Below, piece by piece: positions 24,957 to 33,526 of a DNA stretch of 33,526 nt. The position numbers and the translations under genes are program-made. Location of the stretch: assembly GCA_021808785.1 (NCBI GenBank), contig JAKBAX010000009.1:1-33526 (forward strand), given 5' to 3'. Within the stretch, counting starts at the first letter, position 1. Each line of letters begins with the position of its first letter. Source of the DNA: Actinomycetes bacterium. GTDB taxonomy: Bacteria; Actinomycetota; Acidimicrobiia; Acidimicrobiales; Palsa-688. The notes under the pieces were generated by a model that made no database searches, had not been told where the DNA came from, and was given only the letters and a program-made list of their open reading frames with translations.

Positions 24957-25845
24957 CGAGCAACCTCCTTCTGTTCGTCGTCATCACCGCACGGGCGAAC
25001 CTACGGCTCACCTGTGACATTCTGGCTTCGGGCGGAGCGTCGAGCAGCGATGATTGTTGTTCGGGGCTGAGCCGGGCCAGACGGTCGATCCAGTGGCGAG
25101 CGGGGGCTCCTGCGACGTGGACGGCCTGCGAAGCCAGATCGACGAGGCGAGGCTGGTTCTCCATGGGCCGGCACACGCCCTTGCCGGCCCACTGTTCGAC
25201 CTGGCCGCCGGCGAGGCGTCTGTGCTTGTCGTCGTCGTGGAGGGAGAACCCCAGGCTGCTCCCATGGTCGAAGGTGGGGGCGAGGATCGGCGCGGCGGCG
25301 CCTCGTTGGTCGTCGAGGACGCCCCAGTTCTGGTGGTGACGGTCCTGGTTGGCGATCCAGGCGTCGAGGACCAGGTATCCGGCAAAGACGGACGCGGCGG
25401 TCTGAGGTGGGGCGTCGGCGCAGGCGGGTCCTTCGACGCCGGACGCCTCGAGGGCGTCGAGGATCCGTTCGAGCCGGTAGCCGGGCACGGTGCCGCCCTT
25501 CTGGGCCGGGTAGGTGCTGTCGAGGGCGTAGATCAGCTCGTTGCCGTGGACCAGGCGCCGTCCGTCGCTGATGTCCCGGGACAGGGCGCCTGGCCGGCCG
25601 TCGCGGGAGGCGGGGAGGACCAGCGCAGCGGGAAGGCCGATGGCCGTAGCGGCGGCAGAGGCGATCACCTCCGCCCAGTCCTCGCCGCGAGGGAAGTCAC
25701 CTCGCCGCCCGTCGTGCTGGATACCGGCGGGCTTCCAAAGCCATTGGTCGCCGGCAGGGTCGACCAGCCACAGCTTTCCGGGCTCACCCATCGGCTCGAC
25801 GTCGAGTGCGGCCCACCCTCCGACATCGACCTCCTCGACCGTCAC
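24946..25845 (-). CDS. HipA-like serine/threonine kinase (HipT-type)
   Basis: This 299-residue protein is of the HipA-like kinase family. Visible features are a lysine in QWLWKPAG (about 36), the catalytic loop VLDAWIANQDRHHQNWGVL (about 163) and the metal-binding FDHGSSLGFSL (about 192). It lacks the HipA N-terminal subdomain, which is instead found in the next gene. HipA/HipT kinases phosphorylate aminoacyl-tRNA synthetases or other targets to stop growth. Embedded in a DISARM operon it may act as a switchable toxic effector. No HipB-type repressor is visible. The start is GTG 25845, 33 bases after drmMI, with a weak ribosome site; ATG 25797 is an alternative. Confidence 0.85.
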   Translation of the reverse strand: MTVEEVDVGGWAALDVEPMGEPGKLWLVDPAGDQWLWKPAGIQHDGRRGDFPRGEDWAEVIASAAATAIGLPAALVLPASRDGRPGALSRDISDGRRLVHGNELIYALDSTYPAQKGGTVPGYRLERILDALEASGVEGPACADAPPQTAASVFAGYLVLDAWIANQDRHHQNWGVLDDQRGAAAPILAPTFDHGSSLGFSLHDDDKHRRLAGGQVEQWAGKGVCRPMENQPRLVDLASQAVHVAGAPARHWIDRLARLSPEQQSSLLDAPPEARMSQVSRRFARAVMTTNRRRLLDGA

Positions 25846-25878
25846 GGCAACGACCGCCGGCCGAGGGCCGGAAGGTTG

Positions 25879-28800
25879 CTACGCCGAGGCGTGACCGGCC
25901 TCCAGGGCGTGGCGGCGGTGGTTCTCGGCGAGGAGCCGGTCGAGGAGCTCGAAGCGGACCCGGGGGCTGACGGTCCAGCGAACGCCGATCTTGGTGGGGT
26001 GGTGGCCGATCTCGGTGTCGAGGTCATTCCAGCCGTAGGAGTCGAACACGGCCCGGTCGATGGCGGCGTGAATGTCGCGCAGGTTGGCGACCTCGGGGTC
26101 ACGGTCGGCGGGGTCGTGGACGTGGTTGTAGGTGGTCGTGAGACCCCAGCTCCGGGAGAGCATCAGCGCCCGGCGGTCGGTGTCCAGCCGCTGGCCCAGT
26201 GCCTCCAACGCGTCGGTGACCTCGGGGCCAGGAAAGGTAGCGAAGACGTCCGAAGGCGCGTACCGGATGTCGGTCCGCATGGTGGACGTGTAGCGGATGG
26301 CCCAGATGGCATGGGCGTCGGAACTGAGGATCGCCAGGTGGGCGAAGTCGTCGAAGGCGAATACGCCGCACACGTGGGCGAACACCGGGCCGGTCGGGAC
26401 CCGCACCGGAAGGAGGGTGCTGCCGACCAAGGAGATGGCGAGCACGTGGTCGAGCTTGGCGATCGTCTCGTACAACTCGGGACGCGCTCGTGTGTACTGC
26501 CACCACTGCTCTCGGGTCCTACGCTCCTTGATCCTGTCCCGCTCGGGCCTCACCGAGCGAGTAACGATGGCGAGGGCTTCGGGGAAAGCGGCGCAGCGGT
26601 CAAGTGGCCAGTCCCGGAAGTTGATGATCCAGCGGCTGGCTGAGGTGTCGGGCCGTTGGTTGAGGTCCTTGCCGATGACGTAGGGCTGGACGACGTCGGC
26701 GTAGCGGGCGTCGCGGTCGATCATGGCGGTGGCCTGGTCGGGGGTGAGGGTGAAGCCGAGACCGAGGACGTTCGTTCCCTGGAAGGCAAGATCGTCGTTG
26801 GCCCGCAGCCGGAACGGGCGGCCGATGACGGCGCCGACGGGTTGGAGGTCGGGGCCGATGTGGGGGACGTCCTCGCCGTCGAGCCAGCAGCTGGCCCCGG
26901 CGGCGAGGGGGGCTCGGGTGGCCCACAGGTCGACGATCTGGAGGTTGGCGCTGCGGCTGGGCCACTTGTGGCCGCCACGGCCGCGGCGGATAGTCAGACC
27001 GCCGGCGGTGGCCTGAAGGAGACCGACCTCCAGGGTGTCACCCTCGACGAGGGTGTTGACGGCGAGGTAGCCGAGCTGCCCGCGCTTGGATAAGAGCCGG
27101 TCGGCGCGGAGGAGGAAGCTGGCGACGAGGTCGGCGCTACCCTTTGCTCGCCTGGCGTCCCAGGCTTGGAGCCAGTTGCGGTAGTCGGTGCCGAGGCTGC
27201 CGGTGAGCTTCTGGCCGCCGAGGAAGGGCGGGTTGCCGATGATGGCGTCGAAGCCGGGGTCGGGGGTGTCGGCGAAGACTTCGGGGAAGGCGAGGGGCCA
27301 GTGCAGCGGCTGGCGGGGGGCGGTGCCCGCGGGGCGACCGCGTTGGAGGTCGGTGTCGGCTTCTCGGCGGAGGTCGGCGAGGCCGTCGTGTTCGACGGCG
27401 TTGTCGACGCGGTCGGCGAGGAGGGTGAATGCCACGGCGCGGTCCCGGGCGGGGCGGCCGGCGGCGACGAGGCCGGTAGCGGTGACGGCGTCGGCAACGG
27501 CTAGGAGATCGGCGGTGGCGGCGTCGGCTTCGGCCAGGAGGCTGGCCTTGTGCTCGACGTCGCGGGCGGTGACGACCGGTTGCGCGGTGATGCGTCGGCG
27601 GATGTCGGCGGCGGCCGCCAGGAGCGGCCGGACGCGGGGGGTGGTGGCGTGAAGCTGGTGGTGGCCGGACGGGTCGACGTGGAGGTATTCGAGCTGCTCG
27701 ACGTTGACCAGGCCGAGGAGGCTGTCGCCGCAGCGGAGGCGGTCGTCGAGGAACCCGAACGGCCGTTGGCGGTCCATGGTGATCAGCCACAGGCTGAGCT
27801 TGGCCATCTCCACGGCGAGGGTGTTGACATCGACGCCGTAGAGGCAGTGCTCGGTGATGAGGCGACGGGCGTCGAGGAGGACCGGTTCGACTTCGGCGTC
27901 TGCGTCTCTGTGTGGCCCGGCGTGGGATCGTCCGGCGCGGGCCAGGACTGCTCGCTGAGCGTCGGTGCGGCCCTCGGCGTCCCAGGCCTCGACCAAGCGG
28001 TCGGCGAGATACCGGCAGGCGGCGACGAGAAACGCGCCCGAGCCCATGGCGACGTCGGCGACGCACAGGTCGAGCAGCTCGCTGGAGGGCCGGAGGCGCC
28101 ATGCTGCCCGGTCGGCGGTTTCGAGCGGGCCGGGCCGGTAGGCGAGCGGTTCGAGGGCGTTGCCGGCAATGTCCTCGGCCAGTGAACGGGGGGTGTAGTG
28201 GGTGCCGGTGGCGGCCCGGCGGTGGCTGGCGGCCAGGTACCGGCCGCCGGCCGGGACGACAGCGGGACGCCCGTCGGGCCGGGGACGCAGCGCCCCGTAG
28301 AGGGGAGTGAGCAGGTCAGTGAGGCTGCTGTCACCGTCGCAGGCGGCGACGAGCCGGCCGTGGTCGGTGGCGTCCAGGGCGGCGTCGAGGGTGCGGGCGG
28401 CGCGCGCCGCGCTCCAACCCGTCCGGTCGGTCAGCCAGGGCACCTGCTCGGCGTTGGTCAGGGCGTCGATGGCCTCGGACCATTCGGCGACGCTGACCTC
28501 GCCGGGAGTCTTGGTCTTCTTGCCGTTGGCCGGTCGGGCCAGGAGGACCATCGGGGTCTCCGCGGTGCGGACCTCGAGCTCGAGGAGGCCTTCGTAGACG
28601 TAGCCGATCTGTTCGACGTCGAGGGCTCGGAAGGTGAGCCTGCGGCGCTGGCCGGCGATGGTGACGAACTGGACGGCGCGCAGCATGCGCAGCACGGTCC
28701 GGTCGTCGACCCGGGGCGGGGCGGCGGTAGGCGGGTCGCCGGGCCGGCGGCCTTCGAGCCACGGGTAGCGGTCGGGGTCGAACAAGCCGCCGCCGTAGGC

Positions 28801-29958
28801 GGGGAGGCGCAGGTCCTCGTGGGCGACACCCTGGTGGACGGCGCGGCTGACGGCGAGGAGGCGGTGCCAGGCGGCGGTGCGATGCTCGAGGGCGGCCTCG
28901 CCGGTCAGGGTGGCCCGGTCCTCGAGGTGGTCGACGAGGCGGCCGACGCTGTAGGCGTCGAGGTAGCTGGCGTCGTCGGAGGGCAAGAGGCGGCGCTCTT
29001 CGGCGAAGAGCAGGAAGACCAGGCGCATCATGACGGTGACCGCACCGTCGTAGAGGTCGTCGTCGTCGACTCCGGCGAGGAGGGTGCGGCCGGACTCGGC
29101 GTCGAGGGTGTCGAGGGTGGCGACGAGTAGCTCGACCGCCTCGCGGACCTGACGGCCGAGGGTCTCGGTGATCTCCTCTTGGCGGTCGAGGCTCTCGACG
29201 AACAGGGCGGGGAGGGTGTCGGGGAGGGGGACGGCCAGGAACCGGGACCGGGTCAGGAGGGCGACGAACCCGTCGAGGGTCTCGGGTTCTTCGCTCCAGA
29301 GGGTGGCGTCCCAAGTGGCGGAGGCGACGGTGGCGCCGCGAGGCGCCCACACGATCGTCCACCACCGGCCGTCGGTGACCAGCCCGACGGATACGTCGCG
29401 AGCCCGGAGCAGAGTGGCGAGGCGTTCGACGGGACTGGCGGCCCAGCCGTCGACGTCGAGGCGGGCGAGGGGGTGGGTGCCCCACGGGCTGATCATCCCG
29501 AGCATCCGCCACGGCCCGAAGGTGTTCGACGGCTCGGGGGGCGGCGTTTCGGTGTCGCTGTCGCCACCCTCTTCCTGATCGTCGCCGGGTTCGGCGGCCT
29601 CGGCTCCTTTCTCCTCCTCCTCTGCGTAGAAGGCGAGGGTCGGGCGGATGATAGCGGTGTGTTCGGGGACCGGCTCGGCCAGGCTGTCGGGGACCTGGGT
29701 GTCGAGGCGGAGATGGCCTCCCCAGCCGAGAGCGGCGTCGAGGACCAGGTGGACGAGGCGGTGGCGGCTGGCGCCCCGGTCGGCGACGGTCTCGGCGGTG
29801 GCAGCGCGCAGCCGGCGGCGGATGTCGGTCGATACCCGGGCCGGGCCGTCAGGCAGGATGCGGTCGAGGACGGGCGTGGTCAGCCAGGGGCCGGTGGTCT
29901 GGAGCAGATCGGTCCAACCGTGCGACGCGGCACGGGCGGAAGGCCGGCGGGCGTTCAT
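25879..29958 (-). CDS. drmMI: DISARM adenine-specific DNA methyltransferase DrmMI
   Basis: This 1,359-residue protein is a PglX-like N6-adenine methyltransferase that marks self DNA in class 1 DISARM. The AdoMet site is ADVAMGSGAFLVAACRYLADRL (about 636) and the catalytic motif is FDAIIGNPPFLGGQKL (about 908). The N-terminal 600 residues contain the long helical region typical of the family, and the C-terminal 400 residues would hold target recognition. An acidic low-complexity run (EEEEKGAEAAEPGDDQEEGG) lies around residues 110-135. It follows drmD by 13 bases. The ATG start has no strong ribosome site, so coupling to drmD is likely. Confidence 0.95.
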   Translation of the reverse strand: MNARRPSARAASHGWTDLLQTTGPWLTTPVLDRILPDGPARVSTDIRRRLRAATAETVADRGASRHRLVHLVLDAALGWGGHLRLDTQVPDSLAEPVPEHTAIIRPTLAFYAEEEEKGAEAAEPGDDQEEGGDSDTETPPPEPSNTFGPWRMLGMISPWGTHPLARLDVDGWAASPVERLATLLRARDVSVGLVTDGRWWTIVWAPRGATVASATWDATLWSEEPETLDGFVALLTRSRFLAVPLPDTLPALFVESLDRQEEITETLGRQVREAVELLVATLDTLDAESGRTLLAGVDDDDLYDGAVTVMMRLVFLLFAEERRLLPSDDASYLDAYSVGRLVDHLEDRATLTGEAALEHRTAAWHRLLAVSRAVHQGVAHEDLRLPAYGGGLFDPDRYPWLEGRRPGDPPTAAPPRVDDRTVLRMLRAVQFVTIAGQRRRLTFRALDVEQIGYVYEGLLELEVRTAETPMVLLARPANGKKTKTPGEVSVAEWSEAIDALTNAEQVPWLTDRTGWSAARAARTLDAALDATDHGRLVAACDGDSSLTDLLTPLYGALRPRPDGRPAVVPAGGRYLAASHRRAATGTHYTPRSLAEDIAGNALEPLAYRPGPLETADRAAWRLRPSSELLDLCVADVAMGSGAFLVAACRYLADRLVEAWDAEGRTDAQRAVLARAGRSHAGPHRDADAEVEPVLLDARRLITEHCLYGVDVNTLAVEMAKLSLWLITMDRQRPFGFLDDRLRCGDSLLGLVNVEQLEYLHVDPSGHHQLHATTPRVRPLLAAAADIRRRITAQPVVTARDVEHKASLLAEADAATADLLAVADAVTATGLVAAGRPARDRAVAFTLLADRVDNAVEHDGLADLRREADTDLQRGRPAGTAPRQPLHWPLAFPEVFADTPDPGFDAIIGNPPFLGGQKLTGSLGTDYRNWLQAWDARRAKGSADLVASFLLRADRLLSKRGQLGYLAVNTLVEGDTLEVGLLQATAGGLTIRRGRGGHKWPSRSANLQIVDLWATRAPLAAGASCWLDGEDVPHIGPDLQPVGAVIGRPFRLRANDDLAFQGTNVLGLGFTLTPDQATAMIDRDARYADVVQPYVIGKDLNQRPDTSASRWIINFRDWPLDRCAAFPEALAIVTRSVRPERDRIKERRTREQWWQYTRARPELYETIAKLDHVLAISLVGSTLLPVRVPTGPVFAHVCGVFAFDDFAHLAILSSDAHAIWAIRYTSTMRTDIRYAPSDVFATFPGPEVTDALEALGQRLDTDRRALMLSRSWGLTTTYNHVHDPADRDPEVANLRDIHAAIDRAVFDSYGWNDLDTEIGHHPTKIGVRWTVSPRVRFELLDRLLAENHRRHALEAGHASA

Positions 29959-29971
29959 CGGCGCGTACCGC

Positions 29972-32900
29972 TCATGGTGCCGGGCTGGCGCAGACGACGG
30001 CGACGGGGAACACCAGGTGGCGGATGTCGGCGAAGCGGCGCTCCACGATCTCGAGCTCCCGGCGGCGTCCCTCGGTGATCCCCTCGAGCCGGTCCTGCCA
30101 GGCCCGGCGGTCCCGGGTCAGCTGTTGGCGTGACGCCGCGTCGAGGTCGTCGAAGCTGAGCTGGGTGGCACCGGGACCTTCCAGCGCACGGCGGAGGGTG
30201 ACCTCCAGCTGGTCGAAGATAGCGGTGGTGCGGTCGGCCTCGGCCTGGCGTCGCGCCGCGACGGCCCGTTCGAGCGCCTGCACCTGCTCGCCGGCGCGCC
30301 GGTCGACGTCCTCGGCGAGGCGGGGGGCGATGTCGCGCCACTCCCCGGCGAGACGTTCGGCGGTGCCGGGCGGGGCTGCTACGCAGGCGGCGGGGTCGAG
30401 AGCGGCCTCAACCGCGGCGCGGACCTCGGCGTAGCGACTGGCGTCGAGCTCGACACGCCGGGAGCGGCCGGTCGGCGGGAGGTACCGGCCGGCGAGGATG
30501 ACCTCCTCGTGGATGCGGGCGCCGTCGCCGCCGACGACCACCAGCCGGGCGAAGACGGCGACGAGGAGGCCGTCAGCGTCGACCCCGGCGGGCGGGCGGT
30601 AGCTGACACCGGCGACCCGGCGGAGGGCGAGGCGGCCGCCCCACACGGCGGAGCGCAGCAGCCGGGTGCTCTGCGCCACTAGGGGGTGCTCGAGGTGGGC
30701 GAGGACCACGTCACCCGAGACCCCGTCGCCGATGGCGGCCACCTCGGCGTCGAAGGTGAGCGGACGGAGGGTGCCGTCGAGGGGATCGGTGAGGTCGGCG
30801 ACGGTCCGTTGCCACCCGTCGCGCAGCACCGGGGGCGCAATCCGGCCGCCGCCGAGGTCCTCGAGCGGTGTCTGGCCGGCCAGGCCGAGGGCGGTGTCGA
30901 CGACACGACGGACGTTGGCGGGGGCGACGTGGAGTCGGCGGACGCTGGCCGCGAGCTGCTCGTGGAGGCGGGCCGCGGCGCTGCGCAGATCCCGTTCGGC
31001 GCGCAGCGCGGCCGCCGACGGTGTCGGGTTCACAGCGGTGGGGTCGGCGAAGACCGGGGCGCCGAGCATCCTGGCCTCGACGGCGGCGGCGAGGACCGGG
31101 TTGACGCTGCCGAGATCCCGCCGTTCGACGGCCACCTTGGCCGCGACCCGGCTGAGGAACTCGAGGTCGGCCTCGAATGACCCGGTGGGGGCGTCGCGCC
31201 AGCCGGCGCCGACGAAGTGGGTGACCTCGACAGGGTGGCGCTGACCGAACCGGTCGAGGCGGCCGATGCGCTGCTCGAGCCGGTTGGGGTTGAAGGGGAT
31301 GTCGTAGTTGACCAAGCGGTGGCAGTGGTGCTGCAGGTCGATGCCCTCGCTGGCGGCGTCGGTGGCGAGCAGGATCCGCACCGGGTCCCGGGCCGGATCG
31401 GCTTGGAACGCCGACTTGAGGTGGTCACGGGCGGCGGGGTCCATGCCGCCGTAGAGGAGGCCGAGGCGGGTGCCGCCCAGGCCGCGGGCGGTCAGAACCC
31501 CGGCCAGCCAGCGAAGAGTGTCGAGATACTCGGTGAAGATCACGACTCGTTCGTCGCTCCAACTGCCAACGGGTCGGCATACGCCATCGAGGAGCTCGAT
31601 GAGCGCTTGGGCCTTGGAGTCCTCGGCTTCGGCGTGGCGCTCGGCCCAGAGCGCCAACTGGTCGAGGAGGGCGGTCGTGTCGGCCTGGTCTGCGGTTTTC
31701 GTGCGCCCAGGCTCGCTGATGGGTGACGCGGTCGTGGCGAGGAGGTCGGCGGCGCGAGTCAGGAGGAGGCCTTCCTCCTCGTCGGCGCCGGGTGCAGCAT
31801 CGGCGTCGTCGAGGTCCCAGGCCAGGGCGTCGGCGAGCCACTCCGGTAGGTCGTCGTCGTGGCTGCCTCTCCCGCTGGTGTCCGGGCCGGCTGCTGCCGG
31901 GCTGGATGGTGCCGGGCTGGATGCTGCTGGGCCGCCGGCTCGGCGGAGGGTGTCGGCGTGGGCGGCCAAGGTTCGGGCGAAAGCGGCCGGCGAGGAGAAC
32001 AGGCGCTTCTTCAACAGCAGTGTGATCAGGTCATTGAGGCGGCCGGTGGTGACGCCCGGCTGGCGACGCCGGGCGGCGCTGTACTGCTCGAGCAGGCGGT
32101 GCCCGTGGCGTTCGTCGTCGCGGTAGGCCACCTCGGTGGCGTGGGTGTGGCGGGCCGGGAAGCGGGGCTTGCCGTCGGCGTCGACGATGTCGTCCTTCAG
32201 GCGGCGGACCATGACCTGGCGGACGACATCGGGGTCGGGCTCCACGCCTCGGGCGAAGCGCTGCGGGTCCAGCATCTCGAGGAGGGCTTGCCAGCTCTCG
32301 CTGTACCCGTTGTGCGGGGTGGCGGAGAGGAACAGCCGGTGCTGGGCATGGTCGCCCATGCGCCGCACCGCCCGAGTTTGGTGGGAGTCGACGGCGTACC
32401 CCTTGGCCCGGGTCGGGGCCGGCGGGGCGCAGTGGTGAGCTTCGTCGACGATCAGCAGGTCGAAGAACTCGGCATGGCGAGCATCAGGGGCGAGGACCTC
32501 GTCGAGTAGGCGCTGAATGCGTGGGGTGCGCAGCCACTGCAAGCTGATGATGGTGCGAGGGAAGACCGTGAATGGGTTGGCCTGCAGACCGTTGGTGCGC
32601 CGCAGCTCTTTCAAACGGTCGGTGTCGAGGACCTCGAACGCCAGACCGAACCGGTCGGCCATCTCAGAGCGCCACTTGCCGGTCAACGATGCCGGGCAGA
32701 CCACCACCACCCGCCGGGCCCGATGGCGTAGCAGCAGCTCCTGCACGATCAGGCCGGCCTCGATCGTCTTGCCCAAGCCCACATCATCGGCGATGAGCAG
32801 GTTGACCCTCGGCATCTCCAGCGCCTTGGCCACCGGCTCCAGCTGGTAGTCCTCGATGCGGATACCGGCACGGAACGGGGCCTGCAACGTGGCGGTGGCG

Positions 32901-33226
32901 GCGCTGGCCACCGTCCCCCACCGCACCGCGTCGAGGAACGCTCCCAGCCGCTGCGGCTCGTCCCAGTCTCCGGCGGTGATATCGGGAAGTTCGCTGGCGG
33001 GCAGGACCCGCCGGCCCGGCTCGATCTCCCACACCACCCGCAGCTCGTCGCCCAGATCGTCGTCACTGACGCTGGTCAGGGTGACCATGGTGCGCCCCGG
33101 TGGGACGCTCGGGGAGAGCTCGTCGACCGGCTGGTGGCTTCTCGCCAGGGCCGACACCACCCACTGCTGCCCGCGAGCCTGCACCAGCTGGCCAACCTCT
33201 GGTGTGTCGATGTCCGTCACCGCCAT
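29972..33226 (-). CDS. drmD: DISARM SNF2-family helicase DrmD
   Basis: This 1,084-residue SNF2-like ATPase is the signature gene of class 1 DISARM. Motifs in order are LLIADDVGLGKTIEAGLIVQE, VVVVCPASLTGKWRSEM, LLIVDEAHHCAPPAP, LFLSATPHNGYSESW, VVIFTEYLDTLRWL and ATDAASEGIDLQHHCHRLVN, then RLEQRIGRLDRFGQ. A proline/alanine-rich acidic linker sits before the second helicase lobe, and the C-terminal 350 residues include a long charged helical segment. The start is moved to ATG 33226, which has GGGAGGAG just upstream, rather than the track start at 33283. It is the first gene of the leftward operon. Confidence 0.95.
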   Translation of the reverse strand: MAVTDIDTPEVGQLVQARGQQWVVSALARSHQPVDELSPSVPPGRTMVTLTSVSDDDLGDELRVVWEIEPGRRVLPASELPDITAGDWDEPQRLGAFLDAVRWGTVASAATATLQAPFRAGIRIEDYQLEPVAKALEMPRVNLLIADDVGLGKTIEAGLIVQELLLRHRARRVVVVCPASLTGKWRSEMADRFGLAFEVLDTDRLKELRRTNGLQANPFTVFPRTIISLQWLRTPRIQRLLDEVLAPDARHAEFFDLLIVDEAHHCAPPAPTRAKGYAVDSHQTRAVRRMGDHAQHRLFLSATPHNGYSESWQALLEMLDPQRFARGVEPDPDVVRQVMVRRLKDDIVDADGKPRFPARHTHATEVAYRDDERHGHRLLEQYSAARRRQPGVTTGRLNDLITLLLKKRLFSSPAAFARTLAAHADTLRRAGGPAASSPAPSSPAAAGPDTSGRGSHDDDLPEWLADALAWDLDDADAAPGADEEEGLLLTRAADLLATTASPISEPGRTKTADQADTTALLDQLALWAERHAEAEDSKAQALIELLDGVCRPVGSWSDERVVIFTEYLDTLRWLAGVLTARGLGGTRLGLLYGGMDPAARDHLKSAFQADPARDPVRILLATDAASEGIDLQHHCHRLVNYDIPFNPNRLEQRIGRLDRFGQRHPVEVTHFVGAGWRDAPTGSFEADLEFLSRVAAKVAVERRDLGSVNPVLAAAVEARMLGAPVFADPTAVNPTPSAAALRAERDLRSAAARLHEQLAASVRRLHVAPANVRRVVDTALGLAGQTPLEDLGGGRIAPPVLRDGWQRTVADLTDPLDGTLRPLTFDAEVAAIGDGVSGDVVLAHLEHPLVAQSTRLLRSAVWGGRLALRRVAGVSYRPPAGVDADGLLVAVFARLVVVGGDGARIHEEVILAGRYLPPTGRSRRVELDASRYAEVRAAVEAALDPAACVAAPPGTAERLAGEWRDIAPRLAEDVDRRAGEQVQALERAVAARRQAEADRTTAIFDQLEVTLRRALEGPGATQLSFDDLDAASRQQLTRDRRAWQDRLEGITEGRRRELEIVERRFADIRHLVFPVAVVCASPAP

Positions 33227-33240
33227 GGCTCCTCCCGGCC
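33227..33240 (-). promoter_or_regulatory. drmD: Ribosome binding site of drmD
   Basis: On the minus strand GGCCGGGAGGAGCC directly precedes the ATG at 33226. This decides the start against the upstream in-frame start in the ORF track. The promoter for the whole DISARM operon should lie within the roughly 100 bases before the divergent gene. No clear -35/-10 pair was recognised. Confidence 0.6.
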
Positions 33241-33328
33241 GGGGAGGATAGACGGCGGACGTCCGGCGTGGACTGAGCGCCATGCCAACTGGGCAGTGGG
33301 CACGACCGTACGGCCAGCGGTTCTGGCT

Positions 33329-33526
33329 GTGAGGGACCAGCGGGAGGCGGTCGCTGTTGAAGGAGCCGCAGGTCTTGAGTTCAAGTCAACGGCACGCTGG
33401 AACCTCCACACCGGCGCCGTCGACCCGAAACTTGAACACGTCATTGTCAAGACTGTCTGCGGCTTCCTCAACGCCGAAGGAGGCACGCTCCTCATCGAGG
33501 TCGAGGTCGAGGACAACGGCAACGTC
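33329..33526 (+). CDS. AlbA_2/Schlafen-type DNA-binding protein, cut by the window end
   Basis: The plus-strand frame from GTG 33329 reads VRDQREAVAVEGAAGLEFKS and then STARWNLHTGAVDPKLEHVI, continuing into KTVCGFLNAEGGTLLIEVEV to the last base. This is the start of an AlbA_2 (Schlafen AlbA-like) domain: EFKS, a tryptophan, a KTV helix, LNAEGGTLLI. The ORF track lacks it because it has no stop within the window. The frame is also open upstream (GTG 33296 is another possible start). It is transcribed away from drmD. Such proteins often accompany defence and restriction genes; the function of this one is not clear from its N-terminus alone. Confidence 0.75.
   Translation, partial: MRDQREAVAVEGAAGLEFKSTARWNLHTGAVDPKLEHVIVKTVCGFLNAEGGTLLIEVEVEDNGNV

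Noticed and set aside
1-33526. CRISPR array, insertion sequence or rRNA
   Set aside because: No regularly spaced repeats with unique spacers, no transposase-like ORF and no rRNA-like sequence were seen.

Overview
The window is GC-rich with actinobacterial features: a tRNA-Gly(CCC), a SARP/BTAD-type regulator, a MobF relaxase, a vapBC45-type pair and an Lsr2-type domain. The exact taxon cannot be fixed from the sequence. It looks like the left part of an integrated mobile element of at least 33.4 kb, inserted at the 3' end of the tRNA at base 33. No second copy of the tRNA 3' end was seen, so the far end probably lies outside the window.

Layout. (1) 33-3.8 kb: tRNA/att site, tyrosine integrase whose C-terminal tail is antisense to the tRNA, excisionase-like HTH protein, a small HTH protein, two small conserved-looking genes, and several inverted repeats. 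(2) 3.8-10.5 kb: a membrane-anchored BTAD regulator, then a leftward transfer operon (sigma-region-4-like protein, MobF relaxase-helicase, VirD4/TraG-type coupling ATPase). (3) 10.55-11.0 kb: a gene-free region with a symmetric array of TTGAC repeats at 12-bp steps, a candidate oriT or operator. (4) 11.0-12.7 kb: an unknown ORF running in frame into a VapB45-type (DUF433) antitoxin, followed by a VapC45-type toxin broken by an in-frame TGA. (5) 12.9-17.8 kb: a 1,624-residue SF1 helicase carrying a Vsr/DUF559-like nuclease domain and a C-terminal Lsr2-type DNA-binding domain. (6) 17.9-33.2 kb, leftward: a complete class 1 DISARM phage-defence operon drmD-drmMI-[HipA-like kinase]-[HipA-N/HIRAN protein]-drmA-drmB-drmC, tightly packed and apparently one transcript. 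(7) Right edge: the start of a divergent AlbA_2/Schlafen-type gene, cut by the window.

How it fits together. Integrase and excisionase move the element, and the relaxase and coupling protein would hand its DNA to a mating channel that is not encoded here, so the element looks mobilizable. Its cargo is defence. DISARM methylates self DNA through DrmMI and attacks unmethylated incoming DNA with DrmA/B and helper proteins. The most unusual points are the split HipA-like kinase/HIRAN pair embedded inside the DISARM operon and the helicase-nuclease-Lsr2 fusion beside it. All family names come from reading motifs; no database search was possible.
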